A stretch of 64,000 bases of DNA from Hyperoplus lanceolatus (Eukaryota > Chordata > Actinopteri > Uranoscopiformes > Ammodytidae). The first letter of the stretch is position 1. The number at the start of each line of letters is the position of its first letter. Positions 1 through 37,413 of the stretch are shown here, piece by piece. The position numbers and the translations under genes were made by a program. The notes under the pieces were generated by a model. That model searched no databases. It was not told the origin of the DNA and was given only the letters and a program-made list of their open reading frames with translations. The stretch lies in the NCBI GenBank assembly GCA_026929865.2, contig CM049398.1, positions 14,465,001 to 14,529,000 on the forward strand, in the 5' to 3' direction.

Positions 1-230
1 TTTTAATGGTATTTATAAGATGCAAATAAAGGGCTATTAGCCTAAATCAAAATCAAAATTGTATTAATTTTGATGTGGCCTAAAACTAACGTGATTTTCC
101 ACATAGGCTATGCTATTCATTAGGGGACAGTGTCAGACTTAAATCAGATTCTTAAGTGTAGGATTATCAACTATGCTAAATGGTGTACTGGTTAAATCCG
201 AGTTCAACCTTTAATTGCTTTATAATGTCA

Positions 231-277
231 TTTATTTTACAGATCGTTCTCACTGCGAGAGCGATCTGTAAAATAAA
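231..277. repeat. Near-perfect palindrome (hairpin)
   Basis: Positions 231-246 and 262-277 are exact reverse complements (16 bp; inner ends CAGATCG and CGATCTG). After one G:T pair the stem continues through TCTC/GAGA, leaving a five-base loop. The 47-bp unit could extrude a hairpin. It may be a relic of a small fold-back transposon; I do not recognise the family. Confidence 0.7.
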
Positions 278-550
278 TTAATCAATTCAGTAGCCCAATT
301 TTCTGACAACATTCCACTCTCTCCTTATTTGCAGTATGAGTTTTTTTTCGGCTCTCTGTTTGCTGCTGTTCTGTGATCAGTCAGACTGACAAACTCTTCC
401 TCTTGAGTGAAGTCAGTGAAGTCAGCTGCTCGCAATCAGTCCGTTTGTGTAAAGTTAGCGGCACAAGATCAGTCCATTTTGTGCGGATGCAGAGTCAAAT
501 GACGGGTCAAACGCCCCCTTTCATGGGGACGCGCACAGAGCCTGAAGCCG

Positions 551-632
551 AAACCCTCGTTCAACATAAGAGGTTGATAACTTCCTTCGTGATACCGCTT
601 AGCTCTGAGCGAGGGTTTGTGTTATGTTGAAC
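551..632. repeat. Compound inverted repeat
   Basis: Two inverted pairs interlock: AAACCCTCG (551-559) with CGAGGGTTT (610-618), and GTTCAACATAA (559-569) with TTATGTTGAAC (622-632). The pairs cannot both form at once, so this is either two alternative hairpins or the scrambled ends of a transposon remnant. Confidence 0.6.
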
Positions 633-1905
633 CAGATCAAAAAAAGAGAGCCGGGCTCTGTTGAGTTTGTTTCGTAGTATACCCCTCAGGGGGGGGAAAA
701 AAAGGGGAAAACATTTATAATCCATTGTACTGCAGTCAGAGCTGGTTGAAGTGGCCCGGGAAAGAGAAGTTTGGGGTTCCCTGCTCAAGCTGCTGCCCCC
801 GCGACCCGATTTCGGATAAGCGGTTGAAGATGATGATGATGATGTACTGCAGTTGCTTTGCTACTCTGTGATTTAATAAAAAAAACCTTTGAAAGAAAAT
901 ATTAGAATGTTACATACAACCAATCAGAAAAAGGATTTATAAAACAGAAATGTCGACCTTCTGAAAAGTATGTTTATTCTAGATTAATTTCACCTCATGT
1001 GTAATGAATTTCTAGAATATATTTAAGTTTCACTTTTTGAATTCAATTACAGAAAAAAACAATTTTTCATTGATAATGCATTTTGTTTCAGATGCACCTC
1101 GATATAGTTATAAGTACAAAGTGAATTTATTTGACCCACACTTGCAACGTCATCTGCCATCGATAATCAATTGTATAAATATAGCCTGCAATATGAACAG
1201 ACAATCAGAACAGACTAAATTATTATAATTTATATCATTGCATCTTAATCTAATTATAATTAAGTTAATTATAAATGGTTCAGGTTAAATAAATAAAAAA
1301 GAACTATTTAACTAAATGACAATGCAGTCTTTTATGTGGTACCTTAAAACAGGCTAATGAAAATAAAGCAATACACAGAAGATCATGGAATAACTGTTAA
1401 ACACCTTGATTTCAGATCGGAGTGACAGCTGACTGAGCCAATCAGGCAACAGAATAAGTTTATCTCCATGTTAACTTATGTCCCTCCGCTTTTATGCAAC
1501 CAGATCATGGCTAACGCAAGCCAGGATAACCGAAATATCTTAGGTTAATCCCTTATCCTAGTTTTATGCAGTAGGCCCCGGGGCATAACAATGTAAAATG
1601 TCAACAATACAGTATAGTGACACATTTACTTACGTTACTGTCTCGAGTTCCCATTGGGGCAGGTGGGGTGGTCAAGGTTTGGTGCAGGATGGAAGTGAAG
1701 GTAAGTGGTGCATGTGGAGGTGTAGATGAGCTGAGCAGTACACAGGCTGACAGACAAGATAAAACAAAGTTGTTTAAGTTTCTGAGCCGGCAGGGTGGTT
1801 TACTTTAGGGCAGCTTGATTGCAAAGTCAAGACAACTTTCACTGGATTACTTTCATACCAAAGACACCATCGAAATGTGATGATTCCCCAGAAAGTTCTG
1901 CACTA

Positions 1906-2151
1906 TTAAAGGTGGAGTCAGCGATTCTTTTTTTTTTGTCAAAATAAGTGAATGTCTCCTCATCCGCTACCTGTCTGTACTGTGTGCGCTGAAAATAAAT
2001 CTGATAATACACACAGCCTAGGGTCCCACCGTAGCTTAGGTAGCTATAGCAACACACCTGTTTACAGAGCCTAGGCTGTTTATTTATATATTTTTCAGCA
2101 CACACACACAGTACAACAAGCATTCTCCAGAATTGCTGACTCCACCTTTAA
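1906..2151. mobile_element. TTAA-flanked MITE, family A, full-length copy
   Basis: The element is bounded by TTAA at 1906-1909 and 2148-2151. The inverted ends read AGGTGGAGTCAGCGATTC on the left and, reverse-complemented, AGGTGGAGTCAGCAATTC on the right. The 246-bp body is AT-rich and holds an internal inverted pair (CAGCCTAGG/CCTAGGCTG); no coding capacity is seen. TTAA target duplications are typical of piggyBac-type transposition. A second copy of the left part lies at about 12534 in a med13 intron. Confidence 0.85.
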
Positions 2152-5100
2152 GGATATTTTCCCTCCAAATGAGTTCCAAACGCCTGTAGGCCTACGTTGT
2201 TTACACATAAATATATCAACTATAATGGTTTCAACGGGAAGTGGAAGTTAGCCTTGATCCAGAAATATGTTTGTCATGTTTCTCTTTTCAGATTTGGCTG
2301 GGAAGTTGTGTCTCAAAGGAGAGCCATTTTTGACGCAATGCCAGGCGACCATTATTACACCGGCATGCAACTGTCCCTTTAAACTCACACAGTATCTTTG
2401 TCTGAGCTTCATAAGTTCTTGTATGCAAACCTCTGCTCAAACACCAGACTGTTTATGTGTCTCCAGATAAGGGATCATCCTTACAGTCAAGACACAAACA
2501 GCACCCATCAGTGAACATTCACATAATTAGGAAAGCAGGCATGTCTTTTCCTGCTCTAACGTTACAGTACATAAGCATTTTTAAAGAATGCAAATTGTAA
2601 AACATATATTATACTTTTCTGGCAATTTGCCTTGCAAATCACATGCAAATCACATTATCTCATTGGATGGCATTACAGAAAGTAATGCAATTGAGGCCCG
2701 CAGAGTCAGAGTGCCAATCCATTTAATTAATTAGGATCAATTTGTCCAAGGACACATGGTTAGTAATGCTGTTAGTGAATGGAGAACACTGCTATACAGT
2801 ATAGCTGTGTTGAATATAGACAAGAGAGATAAAGCTGCATGACTTCAGTGTGTTGTGTACTAAATATTAGGGGACAGTTTTGAGAGTCTTCCCGGGTGAG
2901 CAAAACAGGATTTTCTTAGAGACATTTATGAAATAAAATGTTCATTCAAGCTTCTGATGTTGCAACACATGAATACAAGAACACAAGAACAGGGATAAAA
3001 ACAAACAATAAGTGCATTTTTTTTATGTTTCAGAAGTATGCAATTAGTTTATCGACGGATAATTATTTGGAACCTGTTTCGTAATTGTTCAACTCCAAAA
3101 CCTATCTGGTTCAATTAACTTTTTTTTGGTTTTGGTTTCACATGGCCTTAAATTGAATATATTTGGGTTTGTTATGTTGTATATATATTTTTTTTTCAAG
3201 CAAGGTGCTTCTGACAATTGTTATGTTTAATTCCCTTTTAGTGTAGACATTTATTTTTAATAAATTCACGCAAAACAAAGAAAACTGTAACTGTAAATCC
3301 ATCTCCCCTTCATTTAAATGTAAATATACAGGTGATTATTTTTCTTTGAAATATGTTTCTAGAAAGGATCGCTCCCCTGCTGTGTGTGTGTGTCAGTGCT
3401 CCTTTGAAACTTTCTGGATGGAGAGCCTGATCCCTCCTTTCTCATGAAGACAAGATTACCTGCAGGTTACAAAGCCTGTGTTCTCCACACATGTCAGCAA
3501 GCCACATAAATCCCTTAATGGACCGAGGAAGCTGTTTTGTTTTTGAATACAGAGAGATTAAATAAAGCAGATTTAAGGGACATCTCGCTCAAGGTACAGT
3601 ACATCAACAAAATCTTAACTCTTTAGAGCCTCTTGAGAAGAAGTGATGTCAAAGTGTTCTCAAGTTTCAGGAGTTACAGCTTTGAATTCACATTCATTAT
3701 TGGTTTTGAAAAATAATATCAGGGGAGGAAAAAATAATCTATTTGCTTAAAAGACAACAAGAATTCAGATATTGCTAGTTGAAGGGGCACCTTTTAGTTA
3801 CAAAGAGCAAACCACCTAGCCTATTACAATTCCTTTTTACCTGTCACAATTGGCGTCCACCTCACTATTTAATGTTGCAGGACTTCAAATTGAAATTCAT
3901 ATCCTCTATAAACATGTGTCTTACCTGTACGATGAAGCCACTTCCTGATATTTGATGGTTATTATCCAATGAGTAACGTCCAGCCTTCTAATATGTCCTT
4001 TTTTATATTCAAATATCAACTAAAAGAACTGCGTCGCTCCTGCTGTCTTTCTTCTTTGTGGGTTCTGAACAGCGACTGTAATGCAGCAAGGGAACACCTG
4101 TTGCTGAGAGCCAGTGTTGTCTGTCTACCATCCCTGGAAAATTAGTCAATGTTATTTAACAACACCAGAAAGGACCATTGGCTGACTACTCCAAATGGCT
4201 TAAACAGATCCCATTATCCTCCTAAACCCTTCTGATTGAGTTTAGAAAAGACAGCTTAGGTGGAAACAGCAGGGGGTTTCCACAACCCCCTGGATGGAGA
4301 AACAATGGAGAAAAAATCCAATAAATATATTAGTAAATGAATGAACACCTTCCTGTTTAATGTGTTGGTTGTTTATCTTCACTTAACATTCATGCATGTG
4401 TTGCGTCCTAGGCACCAACAAATTTGCCACTGGCCCTTTGTTTGTTTCTTTTTCTTTGAATTAACTATGGTATTCTGTGGTATTTTATTACCTTTAAATT
4501 ATCTAAAACAACTTTAACGGAATTGAATAACAGTTTTAGCTTCCTCTGCACACACACCCTTATTCTAAATTATGGAACCCTCAGATGCATAAATGTAATG
4601 TCTAACTTTCTAAAGGACAGGTTGGTTAAATATTAGTCTTGCACAGCTAGTAAGTAAAATATTAGTAAAATAGGACCTAAATCAGTCAGAAGTACACCAC
4701 ATTGAAACTTAATTCCATTGTATAAAGTGCAGGACAATGCAATTTAATTTTCTTTACCGTTAAAAGGTACTATCTACAACAAATGTAAGGCACTGAAGAC
4801 AGTGGTGATGACGTAGTGCACTATATAAATGAGAAATAAGCAAACATACATGAACAAATAGAAGCAGAATTAAACATTTTGCAAAGACACCTCTTTGGGG
4901 GGAAACAGGTATGTGGGGCCACTAAGAAGCATTTGAGGTCACTGGGGAGCCTAGTGCTGAGGCACAGGTGGTACTGACTATGATCAATGTAAGTCAAGTT
5001 GTTCAAACACAACCCCGTTCCTACATATAGCTGCAATGTTTGGGATTCCCTGAGGAAATTGTTGTAACAGATTCTTGGAAGTGTGGGCTTCTGGCTGGGT

Positions 5101-5978
5101 TTGTCCTGAGAATGCACCCAGACCAATTAGGCTAACCTTCAATTGGATCCCATTAAGAAGAACATAAGTCAGTGATTGGATGAGGCTTTGAGACATGTTT
5201 GTTTCCCTTGATTAGCTCATTCCATTCTCGCTAAGCATCCTAATACTATATGGGCAGGGTTAAAGCTGCTACTCCTTGTATGTTAGCTACTGTCGACTAA
5301 CATAGTTCAGCCCTCCAAAAAACCTCTACCCTGTATAACCCTCAATTTACGAGTTACGAGGCTTAGCCTGTTAGACAACTTTAAGCAGCTTCAAAAGGGA
5401 TGCAGTGTAAAGTAGCTCATACTCTAGAGACTAATGTTGCTCTTGCAAAGTTATTACAATGTTGTTCATGCTCTTTTAATTCCTAATTCACCAAATGTAA
5501 GGTTTTAATGATACTTATTGTATAACCGTATAACAAATGGATAACTTTCATTCAGTAAGTTGAGTGATTGTTCACATGTCAAATAAGGTGTGTCACTGAA
5601 GCATTCGTGAGCATAGATAGTATGTAAAGTGAGGTGAAAAGGGAAAGTCAATTTAGACCTCGGTAGCAGTGCATCCTGGGGGAATTTCTCAGAAACGCCC
5701 TGGCAAAATTCAAGCAAGTAACATTATATTAGTAACTTTGGTTCGTAGACTACAACAGAAAACCTGTTACAAAGTAGGGTCATTCAATTAGAAAGACAAA
5801 TGTTTCAAAAATTTACTACACTCGTCGAATTATATGCAGATTTCAGATTTAATTTATTAATTGTATCTATATTCTTTTGAAGTGAATGTAGCCATTCACA
5901 GCAGCAAAATGCATCTATGCGAAGGTCTTCATAGTGTCAAAAACAAGCCAACAATACCAGAGTATAAGGTAGACGCAC
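2152..5978. other. Intergenic DNA, nothing recognised
   Basis: I see no exons, RNA genes or well-defined transposons on either strand. The longest open frames (about 100 codons near 4821-5126 on the minus strand) have no family resemblance and look like chance openings in AT-rich DNA. Confidence 0.5.
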
Positions 5979-5984
5979 TTTATT
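5979..5984 (-). promoter_or_regulatory. Candidate poly(A) signal of med13
   Basis: TTTATT on the plus strand reads AATAAA on the minus strand, about 780 bp beyond the med13 stop codon. Other A/T-rich candidates occur closer to the stop, so the actual cleavage site is unknown. Confidence 0.4.
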
Positions 5985-6759
5985 CCTAAAACAGAAGCTG
6001 CACCATCAGTAGCGGCACACAATTATATGTACACATATACACACACAATTACCTAAATCTGTTATATAAAATATATAATCTGACAATGTACCTTTTAATT
6101 CCTCTTCAGAGCTCATTGAGTTACTGTGCGAGAGACTCTGGAGCCAAAGCAGACAGAGAGGTAAGTCTCATCCACTCATTGGGTGGGACACAAATGCCCA
6201 GGCCAGCTTTTTCTTCATTTTTACAGCATGGCAATAAAAAGGTCTGTACCCCTTTGAAAAAATAATATTCTAAAAGCAATCTACAGCAAAAATTCACTTG
6301 AACAGGTTTTTCCGTGTTGTAACTGAGAAAATTACACTTTTTAAACCAATTCCTTTACAGTGAGATGTACACACCCTCTAGGATTTGTAATATATAAAAG
6401 ATATTAAGCATTAAAAATTCCACATTTAAAAACTTACAATAAATAATATATGCAGGCATTTCATTAAGATAAAATTTCATAGATTGCAATCTACAGTCAT
6501 TAAAAAGACATTTTATTCTCCTTTATGAAACGTCCCTTGATCTTCCAAAATTCTAAAATGGATTCTTGGCATCTGATTGGTTGATTGGAAACTTCCAGTC
6601 AGTCAGTCAGTCAGTGTTGTGTGAGATACACCAGGGAGGCGGAGTGATGGCTCCTCCACATGTGGCCCTGATGGAGTGTAAGGTCCTTTTTGAGTGTCAG
6701 GGATTCGACCGATCGATCCGTCCAATCAAATCTCAGCAGTTTGATCTCATTTAAAAAGT
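5985..6759 (-). other. med13: Probable med13 3' UTR
   Basis: This non-coding stretch follows the med13 stop codon on the minus strand and precedes an AATAAA hexamer. It includes a short GTCA tandem (about 6597-6615). The extent is inferred, because no transcript data are available. Confidence 0.45.
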
Positions 6760-27771
<21,012 letters not shown>

Positions 27772-29296
27772 CCTTTTACTGCGGGGTTGTGACGTTAAAA
27801 TCCATTGTCTCAATCAATCACCATCGGGGGCAATAGCTGCTCTTCTTCCAGACAACTTCTAACCGGCGCTGGCTACCACTAGCCTGCTAGCTATGCTAAC
27901 GGTAGACAGACAGCCAGATAGCGTAAACTGTGAGCTTCCAGCTATTCGACTCATCAATCCTATTTCAAATGTATTGTCTGATGTGGTTAGCCGCAAGCTT
28001 TGCTGCTACATTACCCCAACCCCCCCGAAATAGGCAACGTTAACGTCACCTGCCCAGACTAATGTTAAATCAAAGTTATATGCGCACTATAAAGACACGA
28101 GCTCAAAAACTAAAAAAGAAAAAACTTCACCCCAAAAGCTTAGTCCCTGGTGTGCTAATGCTAATGCTAACGCAAGCTAGCTGCTCTGAAACAATTTCAA
28201 AGCAGAGGAACTCTCCCCTCCCCCTGGTCTCTCCTAGCCTGCTAGCACAAAAGCTAACATACCAGAGCTCCAGCGCTAGCTCGCCAGCTAAATAAAACAA
28301 TTAGCTACGCCGCCCTCTTTTCGCTAAAACCATCGCGGTTATCCGTCATAGTAAAAAACACTCTTTAAAACGGACGAAACGCCGACTCAGCGAGGCCACT
28401 CATCGGCTACTTTTCTCAGGCTGATCCATGGGTCCTGCGGATTTCCATTATTTCAGTTCATGGATTGAATTCTTTAATGGCGGCCAGGAGGACAACTCTG
28501 CCTCTCAGCTCCCATTGGCCAATTTTGTGGTAATGGGGGCGTCATCCGTCTTCAAGTAGCTCCATGACTTCACAGTTTACAAGATGAGAGCTCCAGTGCA
28601 TCTGTCATACAGTCAGTGGTCACTCCTCGAGAGGGTCTGTTTCTAAACATGTTTCACTGTGCAACATCTGCTGCGCGAGACTGCTTCAAGCAACCGATAG
28701 ATTAAAAAAATATATATATATAGTCCTATACACATATTTACATAATTTATTGGAAGAAAATATCTCTTTTTGCAAATATTATGAATATGTTTTTTAAATA
28801 AATAAGAGCATATAATTCCATTGTCTATCTATATGAACCATTATCTTTGTGCATTGACTTATTCTGCAGATATTAAGTTATCTAGGTCAAGTTGTGCAGA
28901 CAAAGAGGATCCCAGCGGTAGGCATAGGCTGTTGATATAAGCTGCAATGTGTATGAACAATTTTTGAGCTACGTAATATTCCAGCCAAAGACGAGCGTCA
29001 TGCTGGTCGCTTTAGCATCCATTGGCAAATTATATTTTTTTATATTTTTTTATTTTTTTGGCCTATCATTATTAATAATGATAATGATAATATTATTATT
29101 GTTATTACGGTATACTATCCTATATATAATATATCTATATAATATCCTTTATCAGGCGCACATCAGCGCCATCCTGTCATGTCCACAGCCAGCCACAGGG
29201 CGGAGACTTCACACAGCACAGGCAATGTGCCTCCCTGTAGCCTACGTCCATCCCAAAGAGGCGGGGTGTCGGATGTGTCGACAAAATGTCAACAAC
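27772..29296. promoter_or_regulatory. Divergent promoter region between med13 and c3orf33
   Basis: The two start codons lie 1.5 kb apart and are transcribed away from each other. Near 28511-28522 is CCATTGGCCAAT, a palindromic CCAAT box readable on both strands, and ATGGCGGC (28477-28484) matches a YY1 core often found close to start sites. No TATA box is obvious near either gene. The flanking 5' UTRs must lie inside this interval; transcription start sites are not determinable from sequence alone. Between 28690 and 29150 the DNA is strongly AT-rich. Confidence 0.55.
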
Positions 29297-32502
<3,206 letters not shown>

Positions 32503-32602
32503 TGCACTAAGTATTCTAGATAGACATTTTTTAGCTTTGAAATAATCTTTGAAAACAATCATTTTCATTGATGTACATGACATTGCCAACATATATAAAT
32601 AC

Positions 32603-32608
32603 AATAAA
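32603..32608 (+). promoter_or_regulatory. Candidate poly(A) signal of c3orf33
   Basis: AATAAA lies about 100 bp after the c3orf33 stop codon, the expected distance for a short 3' UTR, and is followed by T-rich sequence. Confidence 0.65.
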
Positions 32609-32776
32609 ACAGTAGTTTTGCTTTTTACCTTACATTCCTCGTTACACTTGTTGCAAAGGTTCATGTTTTATTTTTTTTACTAAATGTTTCAATCTTTAGA
32701 AGTTTGAAATGATTAGATACTCTCAATCCCTTGGCTTTTAGTTTCCCAATTAAACCACGGCTAAGCACAGCCTCCT

Positions 32777-32781
<5 letters not shown>

Positions 32782-32857
<76 letters not shown>
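32782..32857. repeat. (TG)n microsatellite
   Basis: Thirty-eight TG units in the region between c3orf33 and plch1. Confidence 0.97.
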
Positions 32858-32859
<2 letters not shown>

Positions 32860-35826
32860 ACACCCCAGTAAGCACAAGACGGGGGCTGGGTATGTTAATG
32901 GATTCCAAAATGGAGAAGGGGGGTGATCCACTTGTCCCTCCCTGGGATCACTGTTGCTATGGAAACACCAAATGTGAAATACAAAGCCCAGCAAAGGCTA
33001 AACTCTATATTGGCCACCCTCAAACCCCATGGGAGCCTTACATGCTGTGTGTATGTGTGTGGGTCTTTAAGTACCTATGAAGAGGGCCCTTTTAGCTGTA
33101 ATGCGAGCAGGACATTAGAGTATTTGGGAGCTGAAATAGAACAGAGCCTGTAAACTGCCTGTTATTTCATATATTGTCATGTGGAAATACTTTAGAGGTG
33201 AATGATGACACAGAGCTGAGGAATAAATAAAGGTATCTATAGTTGATTTTGTTCCAATGAGTTAAGAAAAGCCCCAAAAGCAAATTCCCTGTGTGTCCAG
33301 GATAATGCGCATGTGATTTACGTAATAATTGTTTGTGTTACCGCCGCCAAAATTACACCTTGTGCTTCCATGTGCTTAGATAATTATCCTTGCTTTATCC
33401 ATGCGGAATAGGAGGAGGGCCTGCAAATGAGGCCAGAGTGTGTCCAGTGGGGGTTTAGTGGGGGTCCCGGTGCAGTGAAACGGTAGCACTGGAGCAGACG
33501 ATCCATTGGGCACGAGGAGTTTAGTGCAAAAGGGAGGAGGGTCACAGGGGGTAGAAGGGGATTTTGGGTCCGAGCACAAAGGCATGAGAGGAGGAGTCAG
33601 AGTGGAAGGGAAAGGGAGTGAAGGAAAGGAGGGGAGGGGGGTGGATGTTGATGAATCAGCTCTCTTTTGTTGTGCAAATGTTACCAGTGACTGTTACGGC
33701 CAAAGAGGCCCGTGATTGGTGGGCCGGTTTTAAATTGTAAGGTGCATCTCTCAGGCTGATGGCTGTTGCTGCTGTAGACTTTGAACTGTCACCGAGGGAG
33801 GAGTGGGAGGGAAACCACGGCTGAGACAGGCAAATGGAGTGAAGTTTCTAAAGTTGGAGTTTACAGAGAATTAGTGCTGCTCACTGAAGAAGTAAAACAA
33901 AAGTGTCAGGCATGCTTCTTTAATCACAACTATCATGATACTGCATTTGCAGTACAGTAGAGTTAAACACCATTTTAATTAAATGGAATATTAGCTTGTT
34001 AATGAATCACAAAATCAGACATTTGTTTAAAGTACAGGGAAGTATGTAGTACCTCTTTTTTCTTTATCATCCTTTGGAAATAAAAACAAAATGATTAACA
34101 TTTATTTAATTTTAAAAGAAGAAACATAAGGTATTGTGACACTTGTTTAAAGAACAATAAGGATACCAGCTTATGAATTTGTATGCCAGTGTTATCACAT
34201 TTTGCTAAACAAGAAGTGAATTAGTCTTTTTTCTGCCCTCCTTTCCTAAATTTCAGTGGGAAAGACTGAATTGTGATAATAGTAGTCCACTCCAGAAATC
34301 CATTCCATCTTTTCCAAAATCCGCTTGTCCCACACCAGTAGTCTATTCATTTGAAAAGGCACCCTGCTTGATGTAGTGGTGGGTGCTTGCCCACACCAGT
34401 GAAGTTGCTGGGACGTTTTTCCTCTCATTCCCTGAAACCACACCGCTGGGAGCCTGGGACTATCACACTGACTACATTTGCACCTCGTGTCATGGACGTT
34501 CATTGCCTGAAGGATTGCCGTTTTGGTGAAAGTTGCAAGAGTTTGTGAGGACGCTGACCAGCTTGGTTTCAAAATCTGGCAAAAGTAAGTAAGCCTTTGA
34601 TGTTTGATGTGCTTCATTAAGGACTGAAATTTTGTTTCATATAAAAAAAAAAAAAGGTTATGTCTCACAAGGTGCATTTTACTTACTTGCCTGTTTCTTG
34701 GAACTTAACCGTGCACTGGTCTGACTCTGGCAATATGGACACAGTTAGCTGTCACTTTAAGTTTACTGTTGGTAGGATACTGTGTACTGTATCCAAGCAG
34801 ATGTGCACCTGTTAAACCTGTGTGCCCGGACGGAGGCTCTGTAAACGAGAAATCCGAGGCATTTCAATCCTTATCTTTTGATTGAACCACTTTAGGTAAG
34901 CCCCAGGTAATCAGGCTCAAAACATTATTCTCATTCTTGGATCATTTTGACAACCACAGATTGCCTGTGATGATATAACTACTTTATATATTTCTGTCAT
35001 GTGCTTTGGCTTATATGCTGTTAGAATCAATAATTCATCTGTGTGATCCATGAAGCATTTCCAGCTGCATGCATTTCACATGTTGGTGCTCCTTGCCTAT
35101 TGTGCTTTGACAACAGAGATTTGCAGCAGGGCAGTCTAACAAAGGCCTTTATTACACTCAGCCGGTAGCCTTCCCAGAGAGAAAGAGATGGGGCACTCCC
35201 CCGTCCCAGAGCAGAGTCCTTGGGGATTTTTTTGATTTGATTTGAGTGGTTGTGTGTAGCTGGCCCGGGTTCGAAAGACAAAGAGATTTAAAGAGACAGG
35301 GAGCTGGTGTGACACTCACTGAAATCCACTTCCCTAAAAAAAAACACAAAGTTTACTCTCCAACATTACTCCTACCTGACAAAACCGTACAGGCAGTTGT
35401 CAACATAAAAGGAGTGTCTTTGTTAAGCAGAGTTGGTGAAGCTTACATGTAGATTGTTACATGCATAATTCAGTCCGTTTTAATTTTGCAGATTGGCCTT
35501 GTCGATTTTAAAATCGTGCTCCAAATGAGAAATATATTTGCTTTTAACCTGCTGTCACTACAAACACTATAGTGGCATTGCTGTCATAACACTATGAGTA
35601 TCTATTCCATCACACATCCACATGCGCTGTAAAGGCTTCTGTGTGAGTGAAGGAATGCATCAGGCGTAAAGTGACTCCCTTGTTATTATGTGACTTGTCT
35701 TATTGTGAACAGTGTATCAGCTTGCTGGTGTAGGGTTGTAGCAGTGGAAACATGACTCTGTGTGGGTGCTGTGATCCCTCATGAATAATTGACTTTTCTT
35801 GGTGGAAAGGAATATATACAGTATGC

Positions 35827-35827
<1 letters not shown>

Positions 35828-35864
<37 letters not shown>
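35828..35864. repeat. (GT)n microsatellite
   Basis: About 18 GT units, followed by an imperfect GAGTGTG extension. Confidence 0.95.
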
Positions 35865-35866
<2 letters not shown>

Positions 35867-36258
35867 TGTGTTTGAGGCTTAAAGTGTATGTAAAAGACAG
35901 AAATATAAAATCAGTGAGTGACATTCAGATACAACATTCATTCAATGTTCTCAAGCTGTCACTTTGTGCTCCCGTATATGTCGTTCACGCACGCTCGTCA
36001 CTATTTACACACACTGTTAGTGGGAAACTGTACTGGTTTCTCTTGCTACTAGCCGATGTGTTATTATCCACCCTACAACTCCAGCAGAAAAAGAGCTCTC
36101 TCGTCTAGTCGATTAAGCAGACCAGTCCAAACCCCAAGAGTGAAAGTAAAGGATAGGATCAGGAGGGAGAAATGGAGGGTGTCCCATGGTTGAAATAGAT
36201 CTGTGGGGTTTGACACCGTGACCTTTTCCACCCCTCAACTCAACGCAAGACGACCCCA

Positions 36259-36364
<106 letters not shown>

Positions 36365-37413
36365 CACCACACTTGAAAGTATAGATAAGATTGAGCTCTT
36401 AAGGTTTTTTCTGCTGTATACTGCGGATATGCTTTATTTTTTTTTTATAGACATGCATTTCAGCTTTGAATCTAAACAGTGCACCACTTTGGACACAGCA
36501 CTTTTGAAGTGGAAATTCCTCAGTTTACACCTTTTTTTTCTTTCTTTCTTTTTTACAGCTTCATGAGTGTTAGTGCCGCGTCTGTTGACAAGCTCAGATA
36601 GCCTCACTGCCCCAACGCAATCCTGACCCCTCAGTAACCCCGCCACCTTAAGACCCACTCTGTATCCTTATCAGGTCAGTGGCTCACTGAAACAGTGCCG
36701 GCTGTGGATAATTTAGATGTTAAAACTTCCCCTTCTTTCCTTTTAGCCTGGTGGAAACACATTATAGCCGTTCTGCTGGGCTGAAATCATAATTTGATTT
36801 ATCAACCAGTAAAAATGAACTGGCAAAAAACCGTTTATAATCGCTTAAGTGTTTAAAGAATTGTCAAGCCAATATCCAAGTTTGTAACAATTTAGCACAA
36901 AAGGGCAACACTCTGCATTATAATGCCTATTACCATTATTCCCCTGGTTGGCAATACACATTGTTCCTTTGTACTTAGATGAGTTGTCGAGTTAGAGGGC
37001 ACTCCGGTTGCACTGTGAAACCATCTGTCCAGCCATCAGCATACCAATACTGTTTACTGATGGTTCTGATAACCCCTTAACAAGCAATTACAAGCTACTC
37101 ATTGACTCTGTAGAACATCACAATTGGTTTTCAAGCCGACTGACCCATCCAGTTGACTTCCCTTGTAGTGGAATGAAGTTATTTAGTGGAGCAACATAAC
37201 TGTGTTGGATACAAACCTATGCTCGTGTTTTTAGTCTTGAACACTTAGACTGTTACAGATTTAAAAAAAACATTTCCATACATGGTTGATAATCACTCCG
37301 CATTCATGGCAGCTGGTCATATAAAAATAGAACAACCATTGTGTAAATCTCATTATTCACGTCTAAATCGAGTGCTCTTTGGCATGTGTCAATATGGGGT
37401 GACAGATGCTTTA

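Larger units (their letters stand above)
1..1905. other. Intergenic DNA downstream of med13
   Basis: No exon, RNA gene or recognisable protein was found on either strand. Short open frames here do not resemble any family I know and have no splice-site support. The stretch is AT-rich and holds two inverted repeats (listed separately) and a short GAT run near 828-843. Confidence 0.6.

Noticed and set aside
34246-34677. 143-codon minus-strand open frame
   Set aside because: No family resemblance that I can see, no splice context and AT-rich flanks; probably chance or an old repeat fragment.
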